From Paenibacillus sp. BIHB 4019 (lineage in GTDB: Bacteria > Bacillota > Bacilli > Paenibacillales > Paenibacillaceae), in assembly GCF_002741035.1 (NCBI RefSeq), contig NZ_CP016808.1, positions 5,938,501 through 6,002,500 of the forward strand: a stretch of DNA of 64,000 nucleotides, given 5' to 3'. The notes below the pieces were generated by a model. The model searched no databases. It saw only the letters and a program-made list of their open reading frames with translations, and was not told the DNA's origin. Positions 36,760-45,036 of the stretch are shown here, piece after piece (positions within the stretch are counted from its first letter, which is position 1; the number at the start of each line of letters is the position of its first letter). A program made the translations under genes and the position numbers.

Positions 36760-37605
36760 TTAAAGCAGGCTTTTAATAATTTGCATCGGATTCCCCGTAT
36801 AGCCATGCGTATCGCTTGTCATCGTTATGACGATTTCTTCTGATGGTACGACGCAAATATACTGCCCGCCCATGCCCATCGCAAAATAAAATGGTTCTCC
36901 TGTTGACGTTGTGCAGGTCCACCAATGCCGACCGTAAGGGCCAAAAAAGTCATAGGTTGCATATTCGGGCCGCGTAGTCAAAGCAATCCATTGCTCGCTA
37001 ATGAGCCTTTTGCTGCCCCACTTGCCGTTGTTTAAATACAGTTCACCAAATTTGTGCATGTCCTGAACAGCCATATGAATGCCGAATCCACCAATCGGAA
37101 TACCTTGCGGATCTTCATGCCAGATATAATCGCCAAATTTCAAAGGGGAAAAAAGATACTGCTCAGCGAACTGCTTCACGCTTTGATTCGTCTGTTTTTG
37201 CAAAATCGCCAGCAGCAGGTGGCTGCAGCCAGAATTATAATTCATGCTTTCCCCAGGCGCTTGGAGCAGAGGTCTGTCAAGCACATAATTCACCCAGTTG
37301 GGGCTATGAATCATCTGCGGCCAGCCGCCCCACTCGCCCATCTCGGGCCAATCAAAGCCGGGGCTCATCGTGAGCAAGTGATCAATCGTAATGAGCCGCT
37401 TCCGCTCATCCGTTCCCTCTCTTGCAAAAGCTGGAAAAAACTCGGAAATCGGCGTCGAAAGCTCTGGAAGCAGCCCTCGATCATAGGCGATGCCAATTAA
37501 GCTTGAAGTAATGCTTTTCGTACAAGAATTGATTTTATGTAACTTCTTCTCCGCTTTTACATTTTTAAAATATTGAAAAAGAAGCTCCTGCTTGTGGCTA
37601 ATCAA
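36760..37605 (-). CDS. Serine beta-lactamase-fold hydrolase, start uncertain
   Basis: At least 281 aa of the class C beta-lactamase/esterase/DD-peptidase fold. The nucleophile motif SxxK is SCTK near residue 28, the YxN motif is YNSG, and a C-terminal GMGGQY corresponds to the KTG-like strand. The only conventional start is TTG 37605, which has no ribosome site and truncates the first strand of the fold. The frame stays open upstream and GAGAGGGG lies 8 nt before an in-frame CTG at 37677, just beyond the end of the TetR gene. Initiation at CTG would add 24 residues (KLVAKWDEKL...). Otherwise the 5' end has decayed. Substrate unknown. Confidence 0.8.
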   Translation of the reverse strand: MISHKQELLFQYFKNVKAEKKLHKINSCTKSITSSLIGIAYDRGLLPELSTPISEFFPAFAREGTDERKRLITIDHLLTMSPGFDWPEMGEWGGWPQMIHSPNWVNYVLDRPLLQAPGESMNYNSGCSHLLLAILQKQTNQSVKQFAEQYLFSPLKFGDYIWHEDPQGIPIGGFGIHMAVQDMHKFGELYLNNGKWGSKRLISEQWIALTTRPEYATYDFFGPYGRHWWTCTTSTGEPFYFAMGMGGQYICVVPSEEIVITMTSDTHGYTGNPMQIIKSLL

Positions 37606-37681
37606 ACAAGTATGAATCTTTGCTCCTCGTAAAGTGCCGGATAAAGGCTTAAGCTTCTCATCCCATTTTGCTACCAGCTTG

Positions 37682-38266
37682 CTATCCCCTCTCTTGCTTG
37701 ATTCCTTCGAAAGCGACCGTTATTAAAGACTTAATCACGCTTTCCTCCAGCCCGTCTCCTGTAACTAACAACCGATAAAAAATCGGCCCATAAAGCAAAT
37801 CAATACTCAATTCAATATCTAGCTCCCGTTTCAATTCCCCGCGCTCTACCCCACGCATGAGCAGCTGCCCTGCTTCCAACCGGCGAGGACGAACATACTC
37901 CTCCCTCAATGCGGCAGCAAGCTTCGCATCAAATTGCCCTTCTCCAATAATTTCAGTAATGACCTCTCCTTCACGACTCGTTAAAAATCGGGATAAATTA
38001 GTCGCATGAAGCAAAATATCTTCATATACAGCACCCGTATCCGGTATCGGCAGCCTTGCAGTTATGGCATGCATAAAACCAGCCATCACAACGGCTCCTT
38101 TATTAGGCCACCATTTGTAGATCGTCGCTTTGCTCACTTGTGCCTGCTCGGCAATTTTCTCAACGGTAACAGCACTAAATCCGATTTCAAGCAGCAAGTT
38201 GTAGGAGGCCGTTAAAATAGCACGCTCCGCTTCAACGTTGCGAGGTCGCCCTCTTTTTATATTCAA
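37682..38266 (-). CDS. TetR-family repressor
   Basis: 194 aa. The N-terminal helix-turn-helix has AERAILTASYNLLLEIGFSAVTVEKIAEQAQVSKATIYKWWPNKGAVV; the ligand domain is of the AcrR-like C-terminal type. The start is TTG 38266 behind GAAGGAG; an ATG between them is out of frame. It is divergent from an MFS exporter (38423), with a palindrome at 38339-38356 between them, the standard layout of a drug-efflux repressor. Confidence 0.92.
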   Translation of the reverse strand: MNIKRGRPRNVEAERAILTASYNLLLEIGFSAVTVEKIAEQAQVSKATIYKWWPNKGAVVMAGFMHAITARLPIPDTGAVYEDILLHATNLSRFLTSREGEVITEIIGEGQFDAKLAAALREEYVRPRRLEAGQLLMRGVERGELKRELDIELSIDLLYGPIFYRLLVTGDGLEESVIKSLITVAFEGIKQERG

Positions 38267-38338
38267 TGGTCATAGCTCCTTCTGTGGACTTTCTTTACAT
38301 TATATAAAATTTTGGGCGCGTTGAAAAAAACATTTTAA

Positions 38339-38356
38339 ATACTGTACGTATAGTAT
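38339..38356. promoter_or_regulatory. Palindromic operator between TetR and MFS genes
   Basis: ATACTGTACGTATAGTAT is an 18-bp palindrome with one mismatched pair. It overlaps the likely promoter region of the MFS gene (TATAAT at 38356-38361) and is the probable TetR operator. Confidence 0.6.
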
Positions 38357-38422
38357 ATAATATAGCCATAATTAAAAAAAGGAATCGCGCCATCCATTTG
38401 AGCAGAAAGAAGGCATGATGTT

Positions 38423-39625
38423 ATGAACAACTTACAGTCCAAGGTGAACTCTATTCCGAACTGGCTAATGTTTCTTTTAGCCGCTGCTTGCGGTCTTATT
38501 GTAGCTAATCTTTATTATGCCCAGACGTTAATCGGGCCGATCAGTTCCTCCATCGGAATACCGCTAGGAGCAGCAGGGTTAATTGTAACGCTGACTCAAG
38601 TTGGCTATGTGGTCGGTCTATTATTTATCGTTCCACTCAGTGATTTGATTGAAAACCGCCGGTTGGTTATCAGCTCATTAGTTGTCGTCATTATCGCCCT
38701 AATCGGAATGATATTCGCCCCTAATACAGCCACCTTCCTCATCTCCGCTTTGTTTATAGGAATAGGCTCGGTTGCTGCGCAAATTCTTGTCCCTTATGCC
38801 ACTTTCCTGGCAGCAGATGAACAGCGCGGCCGTGTTGTTGGCAATGTAATGAGCGGCCTGCTGCTAGGCATTATGTTTGCCCGGCCATTAGCCAGCCTCA
38901 TAACGGAATATTGGGGATGGCGGGAGGTATTTATTTTATCTGCTATCGTGATCCTATTGCTCGCAATTGTTCTATCCCGTGCGCTTCCACAGCGGAAACC
39001 AACACCGTCCCTCCAATATGGGGCATTGATCCGCTCTTTAGGCTCGCTTTTGAAAGCAACGCCTATTTTGCGCCGCCGCGCCTTTTATCAAGCTTGTTTA
39101 TTTGGCTCCTTTAGTTTGTTTTGGACTGTCATCCCTCTTCGTTTAACCGAATATTTTCATTTGACGCAGCAAGGCATCGCTTTATTCGCTCTCGCTGGTG
39201 TAGCAGGAGCCGTAGCGGCGCCTATTGCCGGAAGATTGGCTGATCGGGGTTTGACTAAATGGCTGAGCGGCATCGCGATTGCCGTTTCTGCCCTTGCTTT
39301 TTTAACTGCCTATCTTGTGCGGGGGGATTCTTTCGCCGCTTTGGCATTACTGCTGGTTGCTGCTATCGTTTTGGATATGGGGGTGTCAGGAAATCTTGTG
39401 TTGGGCCAGCGCGTTATCTATTCGCTAGGCAGTGAGATGCGCGGACGCCTTAATGGCCTATTCATGGCTATTTTCTTCATCGGCGGAGCCGTAGGGTCTT
39501 TTTTGGGAGGATGGGCCTATGCTTATGGGGGATGGGCTTTAGCTTCCCTGATCGGTATCGCTCTGCCGGTGCTTGCCTTTCTATATTACTTAACCGAGGC
39601 CAAACAACCATCAGGGAATGCATAA
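38423..39625 (+). CDS. MFS transporter, drug-efflux type
   Basis: 400 aa with about 12 membrane helices. It has the loop 2-3 region DLIENRRLVI, and FIGIGSVAAQILVPYATFLAADEQRGRVVGNVMSG resembles the YgaY/Bmr-type DHA families. The start is ATG 38423 after AGAAGG. It is divergent from a TetR repressor with an operator between, so inducible export of a toxic compound is inferred; the substrate is unknown. Confidence 0.9.
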   Translation: MNNLQSKVNSIPNWLMFLLAAACGLIVANLYYAQTLIGPISSSIGIPLGAAGLIVTLTQVGYVVGLLFIVPLSDLIENRRLVISSLVVVIIALIGMIFAPNTATFLISALFIGIGSVAAQILVPYATFLAADEQRGRVVGNVMSGLLLGIMFARPLASLITEYWGWREVFILSAIVILLLAIVLSRALPQRKPTPSLQYGALIRSLGSLLKATPILRRRAFYQACLFGSFSLFWTVIPLRLTEYFHLTQQGIALFALAGVAGAVAAPIAGRLADRGLTKWLSGIAIAVSALAFLTAYLVRGDSFAALALLLVAAIVLDMGVSGNLVLGQRVIYSLGSEMRGRLNGLFMAIFFIGGAVGSFLGGWAYAYGGWALASLIGIALPVLAFLYYLTEAKQPSGNA

Positions 39626-39654
39626 AACCTTTGTGCTTGGTAAAAAGAAACTTC

Positions 39655-39798
39655 TTACAGCGGATAGTGTCTTAATTGCTCATTATCCTCCTGTTTTTTG
39701 ACTGCGTCCCATAATGAATAATGCTCAAATACACCGGGATTAAAAAATAAGGGGAAGCGCTGCTTGAACCAGTCTTGCATTCGCAAGTCCAGCGCCAT
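39655..39798 (-). CDS. Small ORF downstream of the acetyltransferase gene
   Basis: 47 aa, MALDLRMQDWFKQRFPLFF..., ending QLRHYPL. ATG 39798 is 11 bp after the GNAT stop and the frame ends at TAA 39655. Composition is protein-like (aromatic-rich and charged, ordinary codons), unlike shadow frames here. No family is recognised. It may be a small protein coupled to the GNAT gene or the C-terminal relic of a larger gene, since the frame opens just after a TGA. Confidence 0.5.
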   Translation of the reverse strand: MALDLRMQDWFKQRFPLFFNPGVFEHYSLWDAVKKQEDNEQLRHYPL

Positions 39799-39809
39799 CT
39801 CCGTTTCCG

Positions 39810-40313
39810 CTACAGCTTCTTTTCATATAAATGGGCGCTCCAGCCCTCTGCATCGTATCTGCCGCATAAGCTCAAGCCTTGGCTAACATAAAAAGCGTTA
39901 AGCGACGGATTTTCCGCCATGCAATCAAGGCGCATCCAGGCTTTTCCACGCGAGCGAATATATGCTTCTGACCACGCGAGCATTTGACCGCCAATGCCTT
40001 GCCCCTTGAAGCTGCGCGATACAGCCAGCCGATGCACATAACCGGCATCCGTATGAAACTGCGCTCCCCAAAGCGGCTCGTCATCCCATTCGACCGAAAA
40101 ACAGCCCGCAAGCTCGCCCTGCAAGTAAGCGACGAACACTTCTTTTTCACTAATAAATTTCTCTAAATATTCCATTGTAAAAGAATCCTCGCTCCACTGG
40201 CGCAAGCCCTTCGCCTCATATATCCAGCGGGCTGCTTCCTTGTATAAACGAAGCATCGCTTCCAGATCATCAGATGCGGCGCGTTTAATGGCTACTTTTA
40301 TCATCTGTTCCAA
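39810..40313 (-). CDS. GNAT-family N-acetyltransferase
   Basis: 167 aa. Acetyl-CoA motif A is VHRLAVSRSFKGQGIGGQML, followed by the motif B segment LDCMAENPSLNAFYVSQGL. The start is TTG 40313, seven bases after AGGAGA. A 30-bp perfect palindrome (40336-40365) lies directly upstream. It is probably co-transcribed with the small ORF at 39655. The substrate is unknown; similar proteins acetylate amines or antibiotics. Confidence 0.9.
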   Translation of the reverse strand: MEQMIKVAIKRAASDDLEAMLRLYKEAARWIYEAKGLRQWSEDSFTMEYLEKFISEKEVFVAYLQGELAGCFSVEWDDEPLWGAQFHTDAGYVHRLAVSRSFKGQGIGGQMLAWSEAYIRSRGKAWMRLDCMAENPSLNAFYVSQGLSLCGRYDAEGWSAHLYEKKL

Positions 40314-40335
40314 TTTGAACTCTCCTTAAAATAGA

Positions 40336-40365
40336 AAAGTATTTGGTCAGTTGACCAAATACTTT
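40336..40365. promoter_or_regulatory. 30-bp perfect palindrome upstream of GNAT gene
   Basis: AAAGTATTTGGTCA and its exact complement TGACCAAATACTTT flank a 2-bp centre. The core TTGGTCA-N2-TGACCAA looks like a TetR- or MarR-type operator 23 bp before the GNAT start. Alternatively it is the terminator of the upstream SDR gene, since a T-rich tract follows on the minus strand. The small centre and low GC favour an operator. Confidence 0.6.
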
Positions 40366-40496
40366 GCCCAGGCGAACGGCTGCTATGACATATGCGCTCC
40401 CCCGCAGTGCTCTGCGTTTTCGCCAGTTACGCATACCAAATAATTACTGCTAGTATAACGAAATACAGCTATTTGTCAATCATTAATTCCGACTTT

Positions 40497-41195
40497 CTAG
40501 ATTGGCATTGAATTCCCTTCATGATCAACAAACATAAAACGGCTGTCCGGCGTGCGGCGCTGCTCCAATAGCCCAATAATGCCGCGCGCGCTATGGCTTG
40601 CATCCAGCGGAGCCTCGCCACCCCCCATATCCGTCCGCATCCAGCCGGGATGAATGCTAAGCACTTGAATGCCCCGCTTTTGTAAATATACATGAAGCTG
40701 CTGCGTGAACATATTGAGCGCTGTTTTGGATATCGCATAAGGATAATCGCCTGGATAAGCATGCGTGATGCTGCCCGCTTCAGATGAAATATTAAATATT
40801 GCGGCATCCTTCTCCGTTAACAGAGACAGAAAATGCTTGACTACACGCATAGGGCCATATACATTGATATCCATCGTCAGCGCCACATCGGTGAAATCCA
40901 GCTGTTCGATTTGCGTATTTCGAGCATTGAGAATCGCTGCATTATTAATAATCGCTCCAAGGCTCATGCCCTGCTCCTTCAATTGTGAAGCGAGTGCGGC
41001 AATGCCCTCCTCCTTCGTGACATCCAATTCCACAATCGACAGCCGATCGCCGTACTTTTCTGCAAGTGCCGACAGCTTTTCATTAGTCTCATTTGGCGAT
41101 CGAACGCCCGCCACAACTGCATGCCCGCGCTCCAGCGCCTCGCTTGTCATTTCATAACCAAGTCCTCGTCCAGCGCCTGTAATTAAAATGTTCAT
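40497..41195 (-). CDS. Short-chain dehydrogenase/reductase
   Basis: 232 aa. Cofactor motif TGAGRGLG at the N-terminus, NNAAIL, the catalytic Ser in FNISSEAGS and YAISK carrying the Tyr/Lys pair. GVRSPNET after the second strand suggests NADP. It resembles the carbonyl reductase/C-factor-like SDR subgroup. GAGGGAG precedes ATG 41195. It starts 14 bp after the phosphotransferase stop and may share its transcript and attenuator. The substrate is unknown. Confidence 0.9.
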   Translation of the reverse strand: MNILITGAGRGLGYEMTSEALERGHAVVAGVRSPNETNEKLSALAEKYGDRLSIVELDVTKEEGIAALASQLKEQGMSLGAIINNAAILNARNTQIEQLDFTDVALTMDINVYGPMRVVKHFLSLLTEKDAAIFNISSEAGSITHAYPGDYPYAISKTALNMFTQQLHVYLQKRGIQVLSIHPGWMRTDMGGGEAPLDASHSARGIIGLLEQRRTPDSRFMFVDHEGNSMPI

Positions 41196-41209
41196 GCTCC
41201 CAGCTCCCT

Positions 41210-42196
41210 CTATTCGATTTCTTTCCCGAAGAAAGCTTCCGCTTCCTTAAGCGACTGCTCTAATCTGCTGCGCAGCTGCATCATCCATGCTGGCTCATTA
41301 TGCCACGTTTCCCCTATTGCCCGCTTTACACGAGCATAACTGTACAGGTTATCAAACCGTTTGCAGCCAGGCAGCATCGCTTCCGTCTCCACATTCCATA
41401 CAAATTCGGACGTGTAGCCGTCGACAAAATGCTGCTTTTTACGCTCCCAGTCCTCCCGTGCTATAAACTCCTGCAAGCTTTCCAGTGCTGCATAAATGTC
41501 CATCGCATACCAGTGGTACATCGCATCATCGAAATCAATGACATGGCACAGGCCCGTCTCCCTATCATAAAACACATTATCGCATTCGAAATCATAATGA
41601 ATGAGACCGAAATGCGCAGCAGAAACAGGCCACGTCTGAAAATAATTCCTTAGCTGCTTCACTTCGCAAAGCGCTGCTGTTTCCTCCGGGAAGGCTGACA
41701 GCTCTTCTTCGATCCAATCGAGCACTTCTTCATACGTCCATCGGCGGTGCTTCTTGGGCGTATATGTGCTGGACAAACGGTGAAGCTCGCCTAACGTCTT
41801 CCCATAAACAAACAGGGTCGCAGCGTTGAAATCGGCTTGATCAAAGGACTGGCCAGGCACTCGCTTGAATACCGAAGCTGCGTAATTTCCCCAAGGTGTC
41901 GCTGTTTCAATCAGCTCGGCACCTTGCTTTGATGCAATCGCTTCCAGTACGTTGAAGCCATTTTCCTTCAAATAGGCGATAAATGCAAGCTCCGCCAGCG
42001 TATTCGCCTTATTTTTCTCCGATTGGGGAGCGAAGCGCAGCAGCCTTGTGTTTCCCTCGAAGCGAAATGGATAAATCGCATTAGACGAAATCCGGTAATA
42101 TTGAAACAGATCCAGCGAATCCGCATCATAGCTCCAATTTTGCAGCAGCATTTCAGCCAAGTCGGTATTATTAAACAAATATTTAAGTTTTATCAT
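41210..42196 (-). CDS. APH-like phosphotransferase
   Basis: 328 aa from ATG 42196 behind AAGGAGC; a longer frame to 42298 runs through the upstream terminator and is rejected. Aminoglycoside phosphotransferase/choline kinase fold: catalytic loop HYDFECDNVFYD (Brenner-like HxDxxxxN) and metal motif VIDFDDA. Related proteins include antibiotic kinases, homoserine kinase type II and spore-coat CotS-like proteins. A 17-codon leader ORF and a strong terminator lie directly upstream, a layout typical of antibiotic-inducible resistance genes, which supports but does not prove a resistance role. Confidence 0.85.
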   Translation of the reverse strand: MIKLKYLFNNTDLAEMLLQNWSYDADSLDLFQYYRISSNAIYPFRFEGNTRLLRFAPQSEKNKANTLAELAFIAYLKENGFNVLEAIASKQGAELIETATPWGNYAASVFKRVPGQSFDQADFNAATLFVYGKTLGELHRLSSTYTPKKHRRWTYEEVLDWIEEELSAFPEETAALCEVKQLRNYFQTWPVSAAHFGLIHYDFECDNVFYDRETGLCHVIDFDDAMYHWYAMDIYAALESLQEFIAREDWERKKQHFVDGYTSEFVWNVETEAMLPGCKRFDNLYSYARVKRAIGETWHNEPAWMMQLRSRLEQSLKEAEAFFGKEIE

Positions 42197-42241
42197 TGAT
42201 TTTGCTGCTCCTTCGGCTCGGTTTACGCCATTTTTGTGCGC

Positions 42242-42275
42242 AAAAAAAAACCGCAGGCATAGCCATGCGGTTTTT
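42242..42275 (-). terminator. Leader terminator (attenuator) before phosphotransferase gene
   Basis: Minus-strand CCGCATGGC and GCCTGCGG pair with flanking A5/T5 (one bulge, 3-nt loop) and are followed by T9. It lies between the leader ORF and the phosphotransferase ribosome site, about 45 bp before the start codon, so transcription must read through it to express the gene. Confidence 0.85.
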
Positions 42276-42332
42276 AACAACAAACAGCAACTATCCATGA
42301 GAGTGACAGACGGCTAGCGCCTGCCTGACTAT

Positions 42333-42386
42333 TTAATTCACAATCACCATCATATTCATGGTCATCATCTTAGCCCGGCGTTTCAT
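42333..42386 (-). CDS. Leader peptide of phosphotransferase attenuator
   Basis: 17 aa, MKRRAKMMTMNMMVIVN. AAGGGAG (42395-42401) lies 8 nt before the ATG, an excellent ribosome site for so short a frame. The peptide is basic and Met-rich. Its stop is followed by an imperfect hairpin (about 42302-42332) and then the terminator at 42242-42275. Ribosome stalling on this frame could shift pairing and permit read-through, as in vmlR, bmrCD or erm leaders. Confidence 0.7.
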   Translation of the reverse strand: MKRRAKMMTMNMMVIVN

Positions 42387-42453
42387 GCCGCTCACTCCCT
42401 TCGACTGCAAAATGGATCGCTCCTGCTAAAGTTCCAGCTTTGAAAGCACTTTC

Positions 42454-42483
42454 AGTGTACAGCATCCTTATTGAATTTGTAAA
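42454..42483 (-). promoter_or_regulatory. Possible promoter of leader-phosphotransferase unit
   Basis: Minus strand TTTACA (42483-42478), an 18-bp spacer, TACACT (42459-42454). One and two mismatches to the sigma-A consensus. It would start a leader of about 250 nt. Confidence 0.4.
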
Positions 42484-42532
42484 TAAAAACCTGTCTTAGA
42501 GTCCTCTTCGGCTTGAGAACAGTTGTTTATTT

Positions 42533-43708
42533 TCAGGAAGGAATCGCTTCTCCTTCTAGCTTTACCGGCCTGTCTGGGCGGGGCTCCAGCTGCTTGCGCC
42601 TTGCCGTAAAACCGGCCAACGCAATAAAGCATAAGCTGAACATAAACAAATACAGCTTATTGACACCCCAATGCGAAATGACCACGCCGCCCAAGGCACT
42701 GCCGATAATTCCGCCAATGCCGGAAGTGAGCGCCACAAACAGGGTCTGATATGTCGCTTTCGCATAGCTCGGCGCATAGCGGTTAATCACCTCAACCGAA
42801 GCGCTTGCCATGAACGCAAAAGCAATGCCATCAAACAGCTGCACTGCAAGCACCAGTCCCATTTGAGTGGAGAAAGCCATAACGAGACATTTCACGCTGT
42901 AGCATAAGGCCGCCAGCATCATCATCGGAATTAAGCCAAAGCGTCTATGCAGCTTAACCGCAAACCAGAACATCGGCACTTCAATAATGGCGGCAATGCT
43001 GTAAGCGGTTCCTATCCAGCCTTTATTAAAGCCTGCCTCCTTGAAGTAAATCGGGAGAAAGTTAAAATTAATGGCAATCGATGTGGCGATGAGAAAGCTG
43101 AACAGCACGAAGGTTAAAAAGCTTTGGTGCCGCAATATTTGCGCAGCATGCTGCTTCAACGACACTTTAGCTCTCGTCACAGCCTTATACGGGACGGTAT
43201 AAAACGTAACAAGTGCCAGAACCATAAGCAGGGCGTAGCTAATAAAGCTGGCGCCATATCCGACTTTGCCATAGACGAATCCGGTAATGAACGAGCCGAG
43301 CGCAAAGCTCAGCGCGCCCCAAAGCCTAATGCTGCCGAAGGAGAATCCTTGGCTGTTAGCGATTTCAACCGTCAGCACATCGCTCAAAGGGGCAGAGGAC
43401 GATTGGAACATCGCATAGAAGAAAGACACCAGGCACAGTGCAATGACCGTATCAAAATAATAATAGCCTAATGCAAATACCGGCATGAGCAGCAGGCACA
43501 GCAGCACGATACGTCTGGGGTCAGATAAACGATCATTTAAAATTCCCATAATCGGCTGAGCGAGGATGCCTGTCAGCGAAAGCATCGACAAAATCAAGCC
43601 TATGCTTATGAGGCTAATCCCCTTCTCGCTTAAATAAATGCTAATGTACGGGCCGAAGGATGACGCAGCTAAATAATAAAAGAAATAATAAAGGCTCAGT
43701 TTTCTCAA
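42533..43708 (-). CDS. MFS transporter, MFS_1-like/LacY-type
   Basis: 391 aa, about 12 membrane helices. The N-terminus LSLYYFFYYLAASSFGPYISIYL and GFSFGSIRLWGALSFALGSF fit the HcaT/LacY-like MFS_1 family, which moves sugars, nucleosides or aromatic acids. The start is TTG 43708 after GGAG. It is downstream of the Rieske oxygenase gene but separated by a terminator (43832-43858), so it probably has its own promoter. Confidence 0.88.
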   Translation of the reverse strand: MRKLSLYYFFYYLAASSFGPYISIYLSEKGISLISIGLILSMLSLTGILAQPIMGILNDRLSDPRRIVLLCLLLMPVFALGYYYFDTVIALCLVSFFYAMFQSSSAPLSDVLTVEIANSQGFSFGSIRLWGALSFALGSFITGFVYGKVGYGASFISYALLMVLALVTFYTVPYKAVTRAKVSLKQHAAQILRHQSFLTFVLFSFLIATSIAINFNFLPIYFKEAGFNKGWIGTAYSIAAIIEVPMFWFAVKLHRRFGLIPMMMLAALCYSVKCLVMAFSTQMGLVLAVQLFDGIAFAFMASASVEVINRYAPSYAKATYQTLFVALTSGIGGIIGSALGGVVISHWGVNKLYLFMFSLCFIALAGFTARRKQLEPRPDRPVKLEGEAIPS

Positions 43709-43831
43709 GTTGTCATCTCCAAAGTCAGCATCAAATCGTATTTTCTATCACTTTATCATTAGTAGCCATAGAAAATCTGCTTTCTTGATCAAAAAAGCAC
43801 AATCGCAAATGAACTCGCCATAAAACAGGAA

Positions 43832-43858
43832 AAGAGCCGGCCCCGGAGGCCAGCTCTT
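43832..43858 (-). terminator. Terminator of Rieske oxygenase gene
   Basis: 43832-43842 pairs with 43848-43858 (AAGAGC-GGCC arms, one mismatch), followed on the minus strand by TTTTCC. Short but GC-rich. Confidence 0.7.
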
Positions 43859-43896
43859 CTATCCCGCGCAATATTAGATTCGTTCATACAAATGAA

Positions 43897-44961
43897 TTAG
43901 GACGTGTAGTTTTTGCCTAGACCCAGCTCTGTTAACAGCTGGCGATAAGCGATAGAGGTACGGTCAGCCGGAATATGGGCCTCAGCCTGAAGATCAAGCG
44001 GCAAATCCTCCGGCGTCTGCGCTTCGACCATTTCGGCATCCTCTTGGAACACCTTTAAGTTAAAATCAATCGTATCTTGAATCGGAGCGTTTTTATCGAA
44101 ATTACGCGATATCGGGCAAAACAGCCTTGTATATCGGGCCGATACTGGAGATGCGCAGTTTAAAATATTCAATCTCCCCTCATCGGGAAAATAAACGGTG
44201 AGCGATGCAGCGAATGGCGGAAATACGCGGAATTCGCGCAGCCACATAAAATCATCAGGAGCCGGATTATCTTGTCCCTTGCCATAGTTGCTGACGGTGC
44301 TCCAATATTCCGCAAGCAGCTCCTGTCCTTCCCGCTTCACCTTGTATTGCGGTACCTCGGTGTTATTGCGGTCGCCGAACGTTTCCGTATGCACATAGGC
44401 AAAATGCGATACATCCAAGAAGCCTTCCATTTGGCGGCCAGCAGAGCCGGCAATATCAAAGCTCGGCGGCAAAACGTTCAAGTAATCGGGTTCTTCCCAG
44501 CCGGGGAACGGCGGAATATTTTCCTCCAAGGACATCAGTGACGTCCAGATCAAGCCGTAACGCTCTACGGCCGGATACGTGATGAGCTTTAGTTTAGGCG
44601 AGATGCGCGAATCGGGATGCGCGGGCACCGCCGTGCATTTGCCTTCGCAATTGTAACGGAAACCGTGATACGGGCACACAATTTCGCCATTTTCAATCCA
44701 ACCCTTGCTGAGCGGGGCTCCGCGGTGAAAGCAAAGGTCACGGGCGACGACGACCCGGTCGCTGCTGCGGTAGCAAACAAGCTTCATATCCAGCAAGGTT
44801 ACCGCCACCGGCTTATCTGCAATTTCGCTTGCAATCGCGATCGGATACCAATATTGCGCCAATACATGCCAATCCTCAGCAGAAAAGGTACAGTTTCGCG
44901 GCAGCTCGCTCTCTTCTCTTTTTTTAGCTGCCGTCCTTGTGTTTTGCTCCATAATCGTCAT
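43897..44961 (-). CDS. Rieske non-haem iron oxygenase
   Basis: 354 aa from ATG 44961 after AGAGGTG. The Rieske [2Fe-2S] ligands are C77, H79, C96 and H99 (CFHRG...CPYHGF). The C-terminal half has EGFLDVSHFAYVHTETFG, the mononuclear iron motif of the pheophorbide a oxygenase/vanillate demethylase-like branch. Such enzymes hydroxylate or demethylate aromatic or N-methyl substrates with a separate reductase, not seen nearby. The neighbours (MFS transporter downstream, phosphoribosyltransferase upstream) do not settle the substrate. Confidence 0.9.
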   Translation of the reverse strand: MTIMEQNTRTAAKKREESELPRNCTFSAEDWHVLAQYWYPIAIASEIADKPVAVTLLDMKLVCYRSSDRVVVARDLCFHRGAPLSKGWIENGEIVCPYHGFRYNCEGKCTAVPAHPDSRISPKLKLITYPAVERYGLIWTSLMSLEENIPPFPGWEEPDYLNVLPPSFDIAGSAGRQMEGFLDVSHFAYVHTETFGDRNNTEVPQYKVKREGQELLAEYWSTVSNYGKGQDNPAPDDFMWLREFRVFPPFAASLTVYFPDEGRLNILNCASPVSARYTRLFCPISRNFDKNAPIQDTIDFNLKVFQEDAEMVEAQTPEDLPLDLQAEAHIPADRTSIAYRQLLTELGLGKNYTS

Positions 44962-45036
44962 ATTGTCCACCTCTTTATCGTAATTAACTGCTTTGACTTA
45001 AGCATATATGGACTATCTGTTTGTCGCTTTTTGCAT

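Noticed and set aside
41210..42298. Longer start for the phosphotransferase at 42298
   Set aside because: The added N-terminus would be translated through the T9 terminator and has no ribosome site, while ATG 42196 has AAGGAGC at the right distance.
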